DNA of 64,000 nt from Solirubrobacteraceae bacterium. GTDB taxonomy: Bacteria > Actinomycetota > Thermoleophilia > Solirubrobacterales > Solirubrobacteraceae. The notes beneath the pieces are model-generated. The model was given only the letters and a program-made list of their open reading frames with translations, was not told where the DNA came from and did no database searches. Of this stretch, positions 16,246 to 24,580 are shown in pieces (position 1 is the stretch's first letter; each line of letters opens with the position of its first letter). The translations under genes were made by a program, and so were the position numbers. Where the stretch lies: NCBI GenBank assembly GCA_031177685.1, contig JAPSGI010000005.1:124001-188000 (forward strand). Direction: 5' to 3'.

Positions 16246-16304
16246 TGCGAGCGTCCTCCTTGCCGGTTGCGGGGGGTCGATTTCGGGGCAGTATCGTCCG
16301 TGAC

Positions 16305-17774
16305 ATGGCCACGACGCAAAGCCGGGAAGCGCAGGTCGTAGACGCCGTCCCCAAGCAGCTGTTCGTGGGGGGCGAGTGGCGCGACGCCGCGGAGGGCGGG
16401 ACGCTGGGCGTCGAGGATCCGGCGACCGGCGAGACGCTGTGCGACGTGGCCGACGCGCAGGTCGGCGACGCGGTGGCGGCGCTGGACGCGGCGGTCGAGA
16501 CGCAGGCCGAGTGGGGTTCGCACGCGCCCCGCGAGCGCGGCGAGATCCTGCGGCGCGCCTTCGAGATGCTGAGCGCGCGCGCCGACGACCTGGCGCTGCT
16601 CATGACGCTGGAGATGGGCAAGCCGGTCGCCGAGTCCAAGGCCGAGATCACCTACGCCGCGGAGTTCCTGCGCTGGTTCTCCGAGGAGGCGGTGCGGATC
16701 GCCGGCCGCTACCAGGTCAACCAGACCGGGCAGGGGCGCGTGCTGACGATGAAGCAGCCGGTCGGCCCGTGCATCTTCATCACGCCGTGGAACTTCCCGA
16801 TGGCGATGGGCACGCGCAAGATCGCACCGGCCGTGGCCGCGGGCTGCACGATGGTGATCAAGCCGGCCAAGCAGACGCCGCTGTCGATGCTCGCGCTGGC
16901 GGGGATCCTGGAGGAGGCGGGCCTGCCGGGCGGAGTGCTCAACGTGATCACCGCGTCCTCCTCGGGGTCGGTGATGGAGCCGCTGATCCGCGACCCGCGC
17001 GCGCGCAAGCTGTCGTTCACGGGGTCCACCGAGGTGGGGCGCAAGCTGATGGAGCAGGCGTCCGAGCAGGTGCTGCGCGTGTCGATGGAGCTGGGCGGCA
17101 ACGCGCCGTTCTTGATCTTCGAGGACGCCGACCTGGACGCCGCGGTCCAGGGCGCGATGCTGGCCAAGATGCGCAACGTCGGCGAGGCGTGCACGGCGGC
17201 CAACCGCTTCCACGTCGCGTCCTCGGTGGCCGACGAGTTCGCCTCGCGCCTGGCCGAGCGGATGGGCGCGCTCAAGCTCGGCCGCGGCACCGACGACGGT
17301 GTCGAGGTGGGTCCCCTGATCGACGCCGACCAGCGCGCCAAGGTCGCCGAGCTGGTGGAGGACGCGGTGGGGAAGGGGGCGCGCACCGTGGTCGGCGGGA
17401 ACGCGCCGGACGGCAGCGGCTACTTCTACGAGCCGACCGTCCTGGCCGACGTCTCCGACGGGGCGCGCCTGCTCAAGGAGGAGATCTTCGGCCCCGTCGC
17501 TCCCGTGAAGGGCTTCTCCTCCGAGGAGGAGGCCATCCACTGGGCCAACGACACCGAGTACGGCCTCGTCGCCTACGTCTACACCCGCGACCTCGGCCGC
17601 GCCTTCCGCGTCGCCGAGGCGCTGGAGACCGGCATGGTCGGCCTCAACCAGGGAATCGTCTCCAACGGCGCCGCCCCCTTCGGCGGCGTCAAGCACTCCG
17701 GCTTCGGCCGCGAAGGCGGCCCCGAGGGGATCGAGGAGTACCTCGAGACGAAGTACGTGGCGATGAGCCTGTGA
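16305..17774 (+). CDS. gabD: succinate-semialdehyde dehydrogenase-like aldehyde dehydrogenase
   Basis: This 489-residue aldehyde dehydrogenase most resembles the NAD(P)-dependent succinate-semialdehyde dehydrogenase group. It has ITPWNFPMAM with the oxyanion Asn near residue 158, SMELGGNAPF with the general base Glu near 255, and VGEACTAANRF with the nucleophilic Cys near 289. The LEMGKPVAESKAEI segment near residue 105 is typical of GabD. The ATG at 16305 is chosen over an in-frame upstream ATG at 16245 because it gives the normal family N-terminus. It would feed GABA or tyrosine degradation products into the TCA cycle; no aminotransferase partner lies beside it. Confidence 0.85.
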   Translation: MATTQSREAQVVDAVPKQLFVGGEWRDAAEGGTLGVEDPATGETLCDVADAQVGDAVAALDAAVETQAEWGSHAPRERGEILRRAFEMLSARADDLALLMTLEMGKPVAESKAEITYAAEFLRWFSEEAVRIAGRYQVNQTGQGRVLTMKQPVGPCIFITPWNFPMAMGTRKIAPAVAAGCTMVIKPAKQTPLSMLALAGILEEAGLPGGVLNVITASSSGSVMEPLIRDPRARKLSFTGSTEVGRKLMEQASEQVLRVSMELGGNAPFLIFEDADLDAAVQGAMLAKMRNVGEACTAANRFHVASSVADEFASRLAERMGALKLGRGTDDGVEVGPLIDADQRAKVAELVEDAVGKGARTVVGGNAPDGSGYFYEPTVLADVSDGARLLKEEIFGPVAPVKGFSSEEEAIHWANDTEYGLVAYVYTRDLGRAFRVAEALETGMVGLNQGIVSNGAAPFGGVKHSGFGREGGPEGIEEYLETKYVAMSL

Positions 17775-17778
17775 GTCC

Positions 17779-20007
17779 TTGAGCCAGTCCGGCGCGACTT
17801 CCGACCTCTCGGCGGCCGAGCAGCTGCTACGGGAGGCACGCGTGACCGGCGAGGCGGTCGACCTGCGCGCCGGCGACCCCGAGGTCGACGCGCCCGAGCA
17901 CGCGGCCGAGTGGCCGGACGAGCGAACGGTCCGAGCAGAGGTGCTCCACGAGATGCTGGTCGCGCCGGCGCCGAGCGGGTCGCCGCCGCCGCGGCGGCTC
18001 GACCTGCGGGGGGCGCGGATCGCCGGGCAGCTCGACCTCTGCGACGCCCGCCTGGTGTGCGCGCTCGCGCTTGTGGACTGCCGGTTCGACCAGCCGCTCC
18101 TGCTGGTCAGCGCGCAGGCGGCCCGTATCCGCCTCTCCGGATCCCACGTCCCCGCCGTGCACGCCGCCGGCCTGCGCACGACCGGGGTCCTCGAGGCGGA
18201 TGACGGCTTTACCTGCCCGGGCGGGTTCCAGTTGACGAGCGCGGATATCGGCGGGGACGTGATGTGCGCGGGCGCCAGGCTGGGAAGCGAGGACGGCGCC
18301 GCGCTGATCGCGGACGCCGCCACCGTGTCCGGCCACGTTCGGCTCGGGCCTGAGTTCGAGGCCCGGGGCACGACCAACCTCGTCGGCGCCCGGATCCGCG
18401 GCCAGCTCAACTGCACCGGCGGCTCGTTCGCCAATCCCGGCGGACTGGCGCTGGTGGCGGACGACGCCGTGGTCGAGGGAGCGGCGTTCTTGGACGACGC
18501 TAGCTTCGAGGGCGAGCTGCGACTACAGGGCGCCGAGATCCGCGGTACGCTCGGGCTCACCGGGATCAGGCTCGACAATCCCGACGGGACCGCGCTGCTG
18601 GCCGGGGCGCTTACCGTGGGCCGCAACCTTGTGATGTCGGAAGGGCGCGTCACTGGCGAAATGCGGATCCTGAACGCGCGCGTCGGCGGTCAGTTCGTGT
18701 GCCGCGGCGCCGTGTTGCGCAAATCCTCCACCCCCGCCTTCGCCGCCGATGGGATCCGTGTCGACAGCGACTGCATGTTCTCCGGCGGGTTCGAGGTCGA
18801 GGGCGGCGCCGTACTTTCCGGGGCCACGGTCGGCGGCCAGCTCGTCTGCCGCCAGGGCACATTCAGGGACGCGGAAGCGCCGGCGCTGGTCCTGGACGGC
18901 GCGACAGTCGGCCAGGATCTCATCCTGGGGCCAGACCTGGTTAGCGACGGCGAAACGCGGCTGATCGGGGCCAGCGTCGGCAGGCAGCTTCGTTTCGACG
19001 GCACGTTCTCAAACCCCGGAGACGATGCGCTCAGCGCCGATGGGGTGGAGGCGCGCGGCGGCCTTTTCAGCGGGCCGGGGCTGCGCGTCGAAGGGCAGCT
19101 CCGGCTGCACGTTGCGCGTATCCCGGGGTCGCTGCTGCTCGAGCACGGCGAGCTGCACAACCCCGGTGGCAGCTGCCTGACCGCGGACGGGATGGTGGTC
19201 GCCGCGCACGCGCGGTTCGGCTCGCACTTGAGCACTAGCGGGACGATGAGCCTGCGCGCGGTTGAGGTTGGGGCGCAGCTCGTGTTCGACGAGTGCGCCC
19301 TGAGCGCGCCCAGCGTCGCGGTCGACTTGGAGCGGCTCGTGGTCAAGGGGCCGCTGTTGATGTGGCCGCGGTCGCTCGAGGGCGGGCTGGACCTCACCCA
19401 CACCACGGCGGCCGTGTACTCGGACCAGCTGCAGATGTGGCCGGCACGGCTGGCCATCGAGGGGTTTCTCTACGACGCCATCCAGTCCAAGCCGCCGGTC
19501 TCCACCGCCCAGCGGCTGAGCTGGGTGGCTTCGCACGCCGGCGGTTACTCGCCCCAGCCCTACGAGCAGCTCGCTGCCACACTGCGTAACGTCGGCTCTG
19601 AGGACGAGGCGCGCGACGTGCTGATCGCCAAGCAGCGCGCGCGCCGGCGGCAGCTCGGGTGGCCGGCCCGGGTGTGGGACTGGCTGCTCGACGTCACTGT
19701 GGCGTACGGGTACCGGACGTGGCGAGCTCTCGCCTTCCTGGCCTTCCTACTCGTAGTCGGCGGCGTCGTCATGGACCGGGCCCATCCTGAGCACGTCGTC
19801 CCCACCAAGCCGGCATCGCAGATGCCGGACTTCGAGCCGTTGATCTACGCCGCCGACGCGCTGATCCCGGTGGTGAACCTGCACCAGCGCGACCTGTGGG
19901 CGGCCGAGGGGTTCGCGGTGTGGGTGGTGGCGGCGCTGGTCGTCGCCGGGTGGATGCTGACCACGATCGTGGTCGCGGCGCTCACGGGCCTGCTGCGCCG
20001 CGAGTAG
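17779..20007 (+). CDS. repeat-rich (beta-solenoid-like) protein with C-terminal membrane anchor
   Basis: This 742-residue protein starts at a TTG 4 bp after the gabD stop. Residues ~60-560 are an array of about a dozen degenerate units with the flavour L-x-GA-x-I-x-GQL-x-C-x-G, then NPGG-x-AL-x-ADG, each adding small hydrophobic residues at regular spacing, as in right-handed beta-solenoids. A helical segment (YSPQPYEQLAATLRNVG and ARDVLIAKQRARRR, about 580-625) leads into membrane helices at ~648-665 and ~711-738, separated by a loop with LIPVVNL. It resembles Streptomyces proteins often labelled membrane-associated oxidoreductase, but no cofactor site is visible. The solenoid is probably cytoplasmic given the basic stretch before the first helix. 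Function unknown. Confidence 0.75.
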   Translation: MSQSGATSDLSAAEQLLREARVTGEAVDLRAGDPEVDAPEHAAEWPDERTVRAEVLHEMLVAPAPSGSPPPRRLDLRGARIAGQLDLCDARLVCALALVDCRFDQPLLLVSAQAARIRLSGSHVPAVHAAGLRTTGVLEADDGFTCPGGFQLTSADIGGDVMCAGARLGSEDGAALIADAATVSGHVRLGPEFEARGTTNLVGARIRGQLNCTGGSFANPGGLALVADDAVVEGAAFLDDASFEGELRLQGAEIRGTLGLTGIRLDNPDGTALLAGALTVGRNLVMSEGRVTGEMRILNARVGGQFVCRGAVLRKSSTPAFAADGIRVDSDCMFSGGFEVEGGAVLSGATVGGQLVCRQGTFRDAEAPALVLDGATVGQDLILGPDLVSDGETRLIGASVGRQLRFDGTFSNPGDDALSADGVEARGGLFSGPGLRVEGQLRLHVARIPGSLLLEHGELHNPGGSCLTADGMVVAAHARFGSHLSTSGTMSLRAVEVGAQLVFDECALSAPSVAVDLERLVVKGPLLMWPRSLEGGLDLTHTTAAVYSDQLQMWPARLAIEGFLYDAIQSKPPVSTAQRLSWVASHAGGYSPQPYEQLAATLRNVGSEDEARDVLIAKQRARRRQLGWPARVWDWLLDVTVAYGYRTWRALAFLAFLLVVGGVVMDRAHPEHVVPTKPASQMPDFEPLIYAADALIPVVNLHQRDLWAAEGFAVWVVAALVVAGWMLTTIVVAALTGLLRRE

Positions 20008-20013
20008 GAGAGG

Positions 20014-21354
20014 TCAGCGCCTGGAGCCCGCGGCGATCTTGCGCAGGTCCAGCGCCTCGTCGAGGACCTTCTCCTCGACGCCGTGCTCGAGGGCGACCTC
20101 GCGCAGGGTGCGGCCGGAGGTAGCGGCGGCTTGGACGATCTCGGTCGCCTTGTCGTAGCCGATGTAGGGGTTCAGCGCGGTGGCGACGGCGAGCGTCAGC
20201 TCGGCCGAGCGACGGCAGCCCTCCAGGTTCGGCTCGATCCCGTCCACGCACTTCTCGGCGAACAGGTTGGACTTGGCGGTCAGCAGCTGGATCGACTCCA
20301 GCAGGTTGCGCGCGATCAGCGGCACGCGGACGTTGAGCTCGAAGTTGCCCTGGGAGCCGGCGACCGTGATCGCGGTGTCGTTGCCGATCACCTGCGCGCC
20401 GACCTGCATCACGACCTCCGGGATCACCGGGTTGACCTTGCCGGGCATGATCGACGAGCCCTTCTGCAGCTCGGGCAGCAGCAGCTCGCCGAGGCCGGCG
20501 CGCGGGCCGGAACCCATCATCGCCAGGTCGTTGGCGATCTTGGTGACCGAGACGGCGATCACCTTCAGCGCCCCAGACAGCTCGACGAGCGCGTCGCGGT
20601 TGCCCTGCGCCTCGAACGGGTCCTCGGGCGGCAGGATCTCCAGGTTGGTGGTCTGGGAGAGCTGCGCGCGCACGCGCTCGGCGAACTCCGGGTGGGTGTT
20701 GAGGCCGGTGCCGGTCGCCGTCCCGCCGAGCGGGATCTGCGCCACCTGCGGCAAGGCGTTGCGCACCCGCCGCGCGCCCAGCCGGATCTGGGCGGCGTAG
20801 CCGGCGAACTCCTGTCCCAGCGTGACCGGGACCGCGTCCATCAGGTGCGTACGGCCCGCCTTGACGATGTCGGCGAACTCGTCGGCCTTGCGCGCGAAGG
20901 ACGCCTCCAGGCGCTCGAGCGCGGGCAGCAGGCGGTTCACGCACTCGTCCAGCGCGGCCAGGTGGACGGCGCTGGGAAAGACGTCGTTGGACGACTGCCC
21001 CATGTTCACGTGGTCGTTGGGATGCGCGCCCTCGCCCGCGAGGCTCGCGATGACTTCGTTGGCGTTCATGTTCGACGAGGTCCCCGAGCCGGTCTGGAAC
21101 GAGTCGACCGGGAACTGCTCGTCGTGCTCGCCGGCGGCGACGCGGTCGGCCGCGGCGGCGATGCGCTCGGCCAGCTCGGAGTCGAGCAGTCCCAGCTCTC
21201 CGTTCACCCGGGCGGCGGCCGCCTTGATCCGGCCCAGCCAGTGCACTACCTCGAGGCGGACCGGGTCCCCGGAGACGGGGAAGTTGGCGATCGCCTTGTC
21301 GGTCTCGCCGCCCCAGAGCTTTTCGTTTTCCGCTACCGCCACGGTGCCAGACAC
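20014..21354 (-). CDS. fumC: class II fumarate hydratase
   Basis: This 446-residue TCA-cycle enzyme hydrates fumarate to L-malate. Family signatures are visible: TGSGTSSNMNANEVIA near residue 90, GQSSNDVFPSAVHLAA near residue 120 and the superfamily loop GSSIMPGKVNP near residue 315, whose serine is the catalytic acid/base. The catalytic His lies in KAGRTHLMDAVP. The oxygen-stable, iron-free class is consistent with an aerobe. The start codon is GTG at 21354; a second GTG four codons in is also possible. The gene follows the alpha/beta hydrolase gene by 6 bp on the same strand and converges with the solenoid protein gene. Confidence 0.95.
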   Translation of the reverse strand: MSGTVAVAENEKLWGGETDKAIANFPVSGDPVRLEVVHWLGRIKAAAARVNGELGLLDSELAERIAAAADRVAAGEHDEQFPVDSFQTGSGTSSNMNANEVIASLAGEGAHPNDHVNMGQSSNDVFPSAVHLAALDECVNRLLPALERLEASFARKADEFADIVKAGRTHLMDAVPVTLGQEFAGYAAQIRLGARRVRNALPQVAQIPLGGTATGTGLNTHPEFAERVRAQLSQTTNLEILPPEDPFEAQGNRDALVELSGALKVIAVSVTKIANDLAMMGSGPRAGLGELLLPELQKGSSIMPGKVNPVIPEVVMQVGAQVIGNDTAITVAGSQGNFELNVRVPLIARNLLESIQLLTAKSNLFAEKCVDGIEPNLEGCRRSAELTLAVATALNPYIGYDKATEIVQAAATSGRTLREVALEHGVEEKVLDEALDLRKIAAGSRR

Positions 21355-21360
21355 GCTATC

Positions 21361-22197
21361 TCAGGCGCAGAAGGAGACGATCTCTCGCGCCACTCCCACC
21401 GGGTCGTCGTACGCCATCAGGAAGCCGGTCCCGGACAGCACGCGCAGCTGCGCGTTGGGCAGCGCGCGCATGGCTTCCTCGGCCGTCGCGACGGGATGGA
21501 AGCGGTCCTCGCCGGCCCACAGCAGCAGGACCGGCATCGCAAGGGAGGGGTAGGCGTCGCGCAGGTCGTTCTGCGCGTCGACCGGCCAGGCGCGGGCGAG
21601 CTTGGCCCACGAGCGCGCACGGTTGCCGTTCCCCGCCACGTCGGCGAAAGCGTGGCGGACCAGGTCGCGCGCCGCGGGGTTGTTACGGGCGCTGAGCTTC
21701 GCGCCCAGCTCCGGGCGGAAGACGGCCCGGGCGCCGTGGGAGAGGACGCGGTCGAGGCCCGGGACCGCCGCGGCACGGGTCACGGTCCGCCACACCCGCA
21801 GCCCGGGAACCTGCGGCTCGCCGTGCAGTCGGCTGGGCATCAGCACGAGGCGCGACGGCTCCAGCCGGCCGGCCACGGTCGCGCGCAGCAGGAGATCGGC
21901 GCCGAGGTCGTGGCCGCCGACGAGCGGGCGGGGCCCGAGGACGTCGCGGCAGAAGCCGGCGATCACGTCGGCCATCCAGTCCGGGGAGTAGGGATGGCGG
22001 GGACGGTCCTCGGAGTCGCCGTGTCCGGGCAGGTCGGGGAGCACGACGCGAAAGCGCAGCGTGAGGTCCTCCACCGCCGGCTCGAACTCGCGGTGGGTCA
22101 GTCCGGCGGAGTGCAGCAGCGCGAGCGGCGGTCCGGTTCCCGCCGCGCGGTACGCGACCCGCGCGCCGTCCGGGTGGTGGTAGAGGCGCAGCTTCAT
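21361..22197 (-). CDS. alpha/beta-hydrolase with Asp nucleophile elbow, catalytic His not evident
   Basis: This 278-residue alpha/beta-hydrolase has an oxyanion HG-type region (LLHSAGLTHREF), the strand DLPGHGDSE and the nucleophile elbow VGGHDLGADLL, where Asp takes the usual Ser position as in epoxide hydrolases and haloalkane dehalogenases. An acid residue is seen in WAGEDRFHP. Where the catalytic His is expected near the end, the sequence reads LSGTGFLMAYDDP, with Phe at the expected place. Activity may therefore be lost or altered. It lies between a lipoprotein gene (4-nt overlap upstream) and fumC (6 bp downstream), forming a minus-strand run. Confidence 0.8.
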   Translation of the reverse strand: MKLRLYHHPDGARVAYRAAGTGPPLALLHSAGLTHREFEPAVEDLTLRFRVVLPDLPGHGDSEDRPRHPYSPDWMADVIAGFCRDVLGPRPLVGGHDLGADLLLRATVAGRLEPSRLVLMPSRLHGEPQVPGLRVWRTVTRAAAVPGLDRVLSHGARAVFRPELGAKLSARNNPAARDLVRHAFADVAGNGNRARSWAKLARAWPVDAQNDLRDAYPSLAMPVLLLWAGEDRFHPVATAEEAMRALPNAQLRVLSGTGFLMAYDDPVGVAREIVSFCA

Positions 22198-22679
22198 CCG
22201 TGGTCGCGTCCGGCCGCGACGCCGCGGCGGTACGCGGCCCGGCGGATCGCCGGAGCTGCGGCCAGGCCGGTGCTGCTCTCCAGGCGGCGCACCAGCTCAT
22301 GGTGGATGCCGTTGGTCCGGCTCGCGCCGCGCTTCGCCGCACCGACGAGGTAGCCGAGGCGCATCGCGGCGGTGTCGCTGCGCGCGACGCGAGTGGCCAG
22401 TGCGTCGGCGGTCGCGGTGTAGAGCGCTCCGACGGTCTGGATGTCCGCGCCCGTCCGCGCGTTCTCCACGCAGGTCGAGAGCTTGACGCCGCCGGCGAGC
22501 AGGACGTCCCCGGGCGCCTTGGCCAGGGCGGCCTGGATCGCGGGGACGCTGTCGTTGCAGGCCGCCGGCAGGCGCGGCTCGTCCTCGCTCGCGCACCCGC
22601 TGGCGGCCAGGGCGGCGACGGCGAGCGCCGCGGCGCCTCCTCCAAAGGTCGTACGGCCGAACGTTTCCCGCCGCCCCAT
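22194..22679 (-). CDS. lipoprotein of unknown function
   Basis: This 161-residue protein starts at an ATG with a positively charged N-terminus and a hydrophobic alanine-rich stretch, ending in the lipobox LAASGC near residue 29, so it is a predicted lipoprotein anchored on the outer face of the membrane. The mature part is mainly helical and alanine-rich and has cysteines in AACNDS and STCVENA that might form a disulfide. No known domain is recognised. Its stop overlaps the alpha/beta-hydrolase start by 4 nt. It may be tat-exported because two arginines precede the hydrophobic core, but there is no full twin-arginine motif. Confidence 0.7.
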   Translation of the reverse strand: MGRRETFGRTTFGGGAAALAVAALAASGCASEDEPRLPAACNDSVPAIQAALAKAPGDVLLAGGVKLSTCVENARTGADIQTVGALYTATADALATRVARSDTAAMRLGYLVGAAKRGASRTNGIHHELVRRLESSTGLAAAPAIRRAAYRRGVAAGRDHG

Positions 22680-22728
22680 CGGCCGCCGATCCTAGCTGCG
22701 ACGAGGCAGTTCGCCCCTCAACCCTGTG

Positions 22729-22758
22729 CAAAAAGCCCCAACTGCTCATGTCTGGGGC
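22729..22758 (-). terminator. hairpin followed by T5, intrinsic terminator or attenuator on the minus strand
   Basis: Read on the minus strand, GCCCCA (22758-22753), a 12-nt loop and TGGGGC (22740-22735) form a six-pair stem followed directly by TTTT(T)G. This is one of very few stem plus U-tract arrangements in the window. It lies about 50 bp upstream of the lipoprotein gene on the same strand and antisense to the start region of the BldC-like gene. It could stop readthrough from the HD-GYP gene, or act as a 5'-leader attenuator of the lipoprotein operon. The stem is short, so the call is moderate. Confidence 0.45.
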
Positions 22759-22780
22759 CAAAACGCCGTCAATTAGGAAC

Positions 22781-23026
22781 ATGTCTACGCATTCCAAGGT
22801 CAGCCGTCTCGGCCTCTCCACCTCCCAGGCGGCTCGTGAGCTTGGGGTTTCCCTGGGGACCGTGCGGCGCTGGGCCGACATGGGCTACCTGCGTGCCTAC
22901 CGCACGCCGGGCGGCCAGCGCCGGTTCAACGCCGATCAGATCGAGGCGTTCGTCCTCTCGCTCGAACAGCGCGGCCGCTCGCGTCCGTCGACCGAGTCGG
23001 ACGCCGCGACGCCCCGCGCTTCCTAG
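22781..23026 (+). CDS. BldC-like MerR-family DNA-binding protein
   Basis: This 81-residue protein consists essentially of one winged helix-turn-helix of the MerR/BldC type: LSTSQAARELGVSLGTVRRW (helices 1-2), DMGYLRAYRTPGGQRRF (wing) and a final helix DQIEAFVLSLE. The TPGGQRRF wing matches BldC of Streptomyces (TLGGHRRY). BldC binds DNA as head-to-tail multimers and controls development. The ATG at 22781 is preferred because AGGAAC sits just before it; an in-frame ATG at 22748 would add 11 residues and lies in the loop of the inverted repeat. It converges with the HD-GYP gene. Confidence 0.85.
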   Translation: MSTHSKVSRLGLSTSQAARELGVSLGTVRRWADMGYLRAYRTPGGQRRFNADQIEAFVLSLEQRGRSRPSTESDAATPRAS

Positions 23027-23057
23027 CTTTCCGCCGAAGCGACCCCCCAAGGGCGGC

Positions 23058-23088
23058 GCGGCCCGGGACCATCCCTCCCCCGGGCCGC
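23058..23088 (+). terminator. 10-bp GC hairpin after the BldC-like gene
   Basis: The arms gcggcccggg (23058-23067) and cccgggccgc (23079-23088) pair perfectly around an 11-nt loop, 32 nt downstream of the BldC-like stop. No U-run follows, which is common for actinobacterial terminators and makes the function less certain. Because the stem is symmetric it could also act on minus-strand transcripts leaving the HD-GYP gene. Confidence 0.5.
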
Positions 23089-23110
23089 GTCGGCCCCTGC
23101 CCGATCGCAT

Positions 23111-23151
23111 CGAGTGGACTTGACCGCGATATACGCGGCTAACTCCACTCG
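23111..23151. repeat. nested inverted repeat in the convergent intergenic space
   Basis: An outer pair, cgagtgga (23111-23118) and tccactcg (23144-23151), encloses an inner pair, ccgcg (23124-23128) and cgcgg (23134-23138), around an ATATA loop. The structure lies between the converging BldC-like and HD-GYP genes, 10 bp from the latter's stop codon. It may be a bidirectional terminator working on the minus strand, or a protein-binding site. No T-run is present on either side. Confidence 0.5.
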
Positions 23152-23160
23152 CTGCGGCCG

Positions 23161-24525
23161 TTAGCGGCCGCTCGCCTCGTCGGCGGTCGGACTGGTAGCC
23201 CCGACCGCCTCGCCGATCCGGCGCTCGAGCGCGAGCTCCTCGCCGAAGTCGGCCCAGTCGGCGTGGCGGTAGTCGACGCCGCGGCCGGCGAGCAGCTGCG
23301 CCAGCGCCTCGACGTAGCGGCCCTCGAGCTGCGTGCCGGAGACGCGCCGCAGCTCGGTGAGCGCTTCGAAGGACGAGACCGGCGTGCGGTAGGTGTCGTC
23401 GGCGGTGAGGGTGTCGTAGACCTCCGCGACCGCGACCACCTTCGCGAGCTCCGGGATCTCCTCGGCCTTCAGCCCGTCCGGGTAGCCGCGCCCGTCGAGG
23501 CGTTCGTGGTGCGCCCGGACGATCTCCGCGACCGGACCGTAGACGCCGAGGTCGCGCAGGAGGTCGGCGCCCATCACCGGGTGCTCCCGGATCGTCTCCC
23601 AGTCCTGCTCGGTCAGCGTCCGGCCCCGCTCCATCACCCGATCCGACAACCCGAACCGCCCGATGTCGTGCAGCAGCCCCGCGGTATGCGCCAGCTCGCA
23701 CTCGCGCTCCGACATCCCCACCGCCTCAGCAATGTCCCGCGAGAACGCAGCCACCGCGGCGGCATGCCGCGCCGCCCGCGCATCCCGGTGGTTCAGCGTC
23801 CGGATCAGACCCGAGAGGACGCCCCACGAGAGAGCCGCGTATTGCCTCGTCCGCTCTCGCGCCGTAACGACCAGCCGCGCCATGTACGTGAACGCGAAGA
23901 TCGAGACGAGGACGAAGACCACCGCGCCCAGCCCGACGCTCCGATAGATCCCTGCGGCGGCGACGGTCAGGACGACGTTGATGGAGAGGGCCGGGATGAG
24001 GTTGGCGTGCGCGCGAAATCGTTGGACCACTTCGGCTTCGTGGAGCCAAGCCGAGAGGACCGTCACGGTCGTGATGTTCAAAGCGAGCTGAATCGCCGCC
24101 ACCGCGCCTAGGGATAGATAGAACTCGGGACTGTCGGCTGCTGGCGCCAGTGAGCTGAAGAGAGACGCGCCCAACAGCGTCGGCGCCCCGCTGCTCAGCA
24201 CATTGATCCCGAGGGCCGAGAGCCGATAACGGTCTGCAAGCCAAAACACCAACTCGGGCATGACGGCGACGAAGAAAGCCGCTTCGGGACCGAGGAATGC
24301 CACCGCAAGCATCACGGGCACAAAAGACCCGGAAATAAGCATCGGACCGTCCCAGCTCGCCGACGCCAGATTGGCTGCGATAGCGGATCCGACGAGAACC
24401 AGGCACAGGGGCGCCGTGATGGTCGTGTGCGAGGCGAACGCGAACCAGGCGAACGTCGCGATCGATCCAGTCGCGCCGATCGCCGTTGCAACCCAGGGGC
24501 GAGCTATCTGCGCACGAGACGCCAC
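23161..24525 (-). CDS. HD-GYP phosphodiesterase with N-terminal multi-span membrane sensor domain
   Basis: This 454-residue protein is expected to hydrolyse cyclic di-GMP or a related cyclic dinucleotide. Residues ~10-220 form a six- to eight-helix membrane domain with the conserved pieces SGSFVPVMLAVAFLGPEAA (66-83), ADRYRL (97-102) and HANLIPALSIN (173-183). The HD-GYP domain follows with LLHDIGRFGL (His286-Asp287), HPVMGADLL and HHERLDGRGYPDG (339-351), all catalytic signatures intact. The membrane domain is shared with the histidine kinase at 26227-27636. Start GTG at 24525. A 29-residue membrane peptide gene lies 55 bp upstream on the same strand. G+C falls to about 58-60% in the sensor half against about 70% in the catalytic half (hand counts of single 60-base lines). 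Confidence 0.9.
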   Translation of the reverse strand: MASRAQIARPWVATAIGATGSIATFAWFAFASHTTITAPLCLVLVGSAIAANLASASWDGPMLISGSFVPVMLAVAFLGPEAAFFVAVMPELVFWLADRYRLSALGINVLSSGAPTLLGASLFSSLAPAADSPEFYLSLGAVAAIQLALNITTVTVLSAWLHEAEVVQRFRAHANLIPALSINVVLTVAAAGIYRSVGLGAVVFVLVSIFAFTYMARLVVTARERTRQYAALSWGVLSGLIRTLNHRDARAARHAAAVAAFSRDIAEAVGMSERECELAHTAGLLHDIGRFGLSDRVMERGRTLTEQDWETIREHPVMGADLLRDLGVYGPVAEIVRAHHERLDGRGYPDGLKAEEIPELAKVVAVAEVYDTLTADDTYRTPVSSFEALTELRRVSGTQLEGRYVEALAQLLAGRGVDYRHADWADFGEELALERRIGEAVGATSPTADEASGR

Positions 24526-24580
24526 AACCCAACGCTACCGCTGGATTCGTGGCACTAGTCCTTCGGGTGTGGCGCCGGTC

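Noticed and set aside
14195-16651. Long minus-strand frame opposite the acetolactate synthase-like gene
   Set aside because: It is open only because of GC bias; the plus-strand enzyme has complete TDP motifs.
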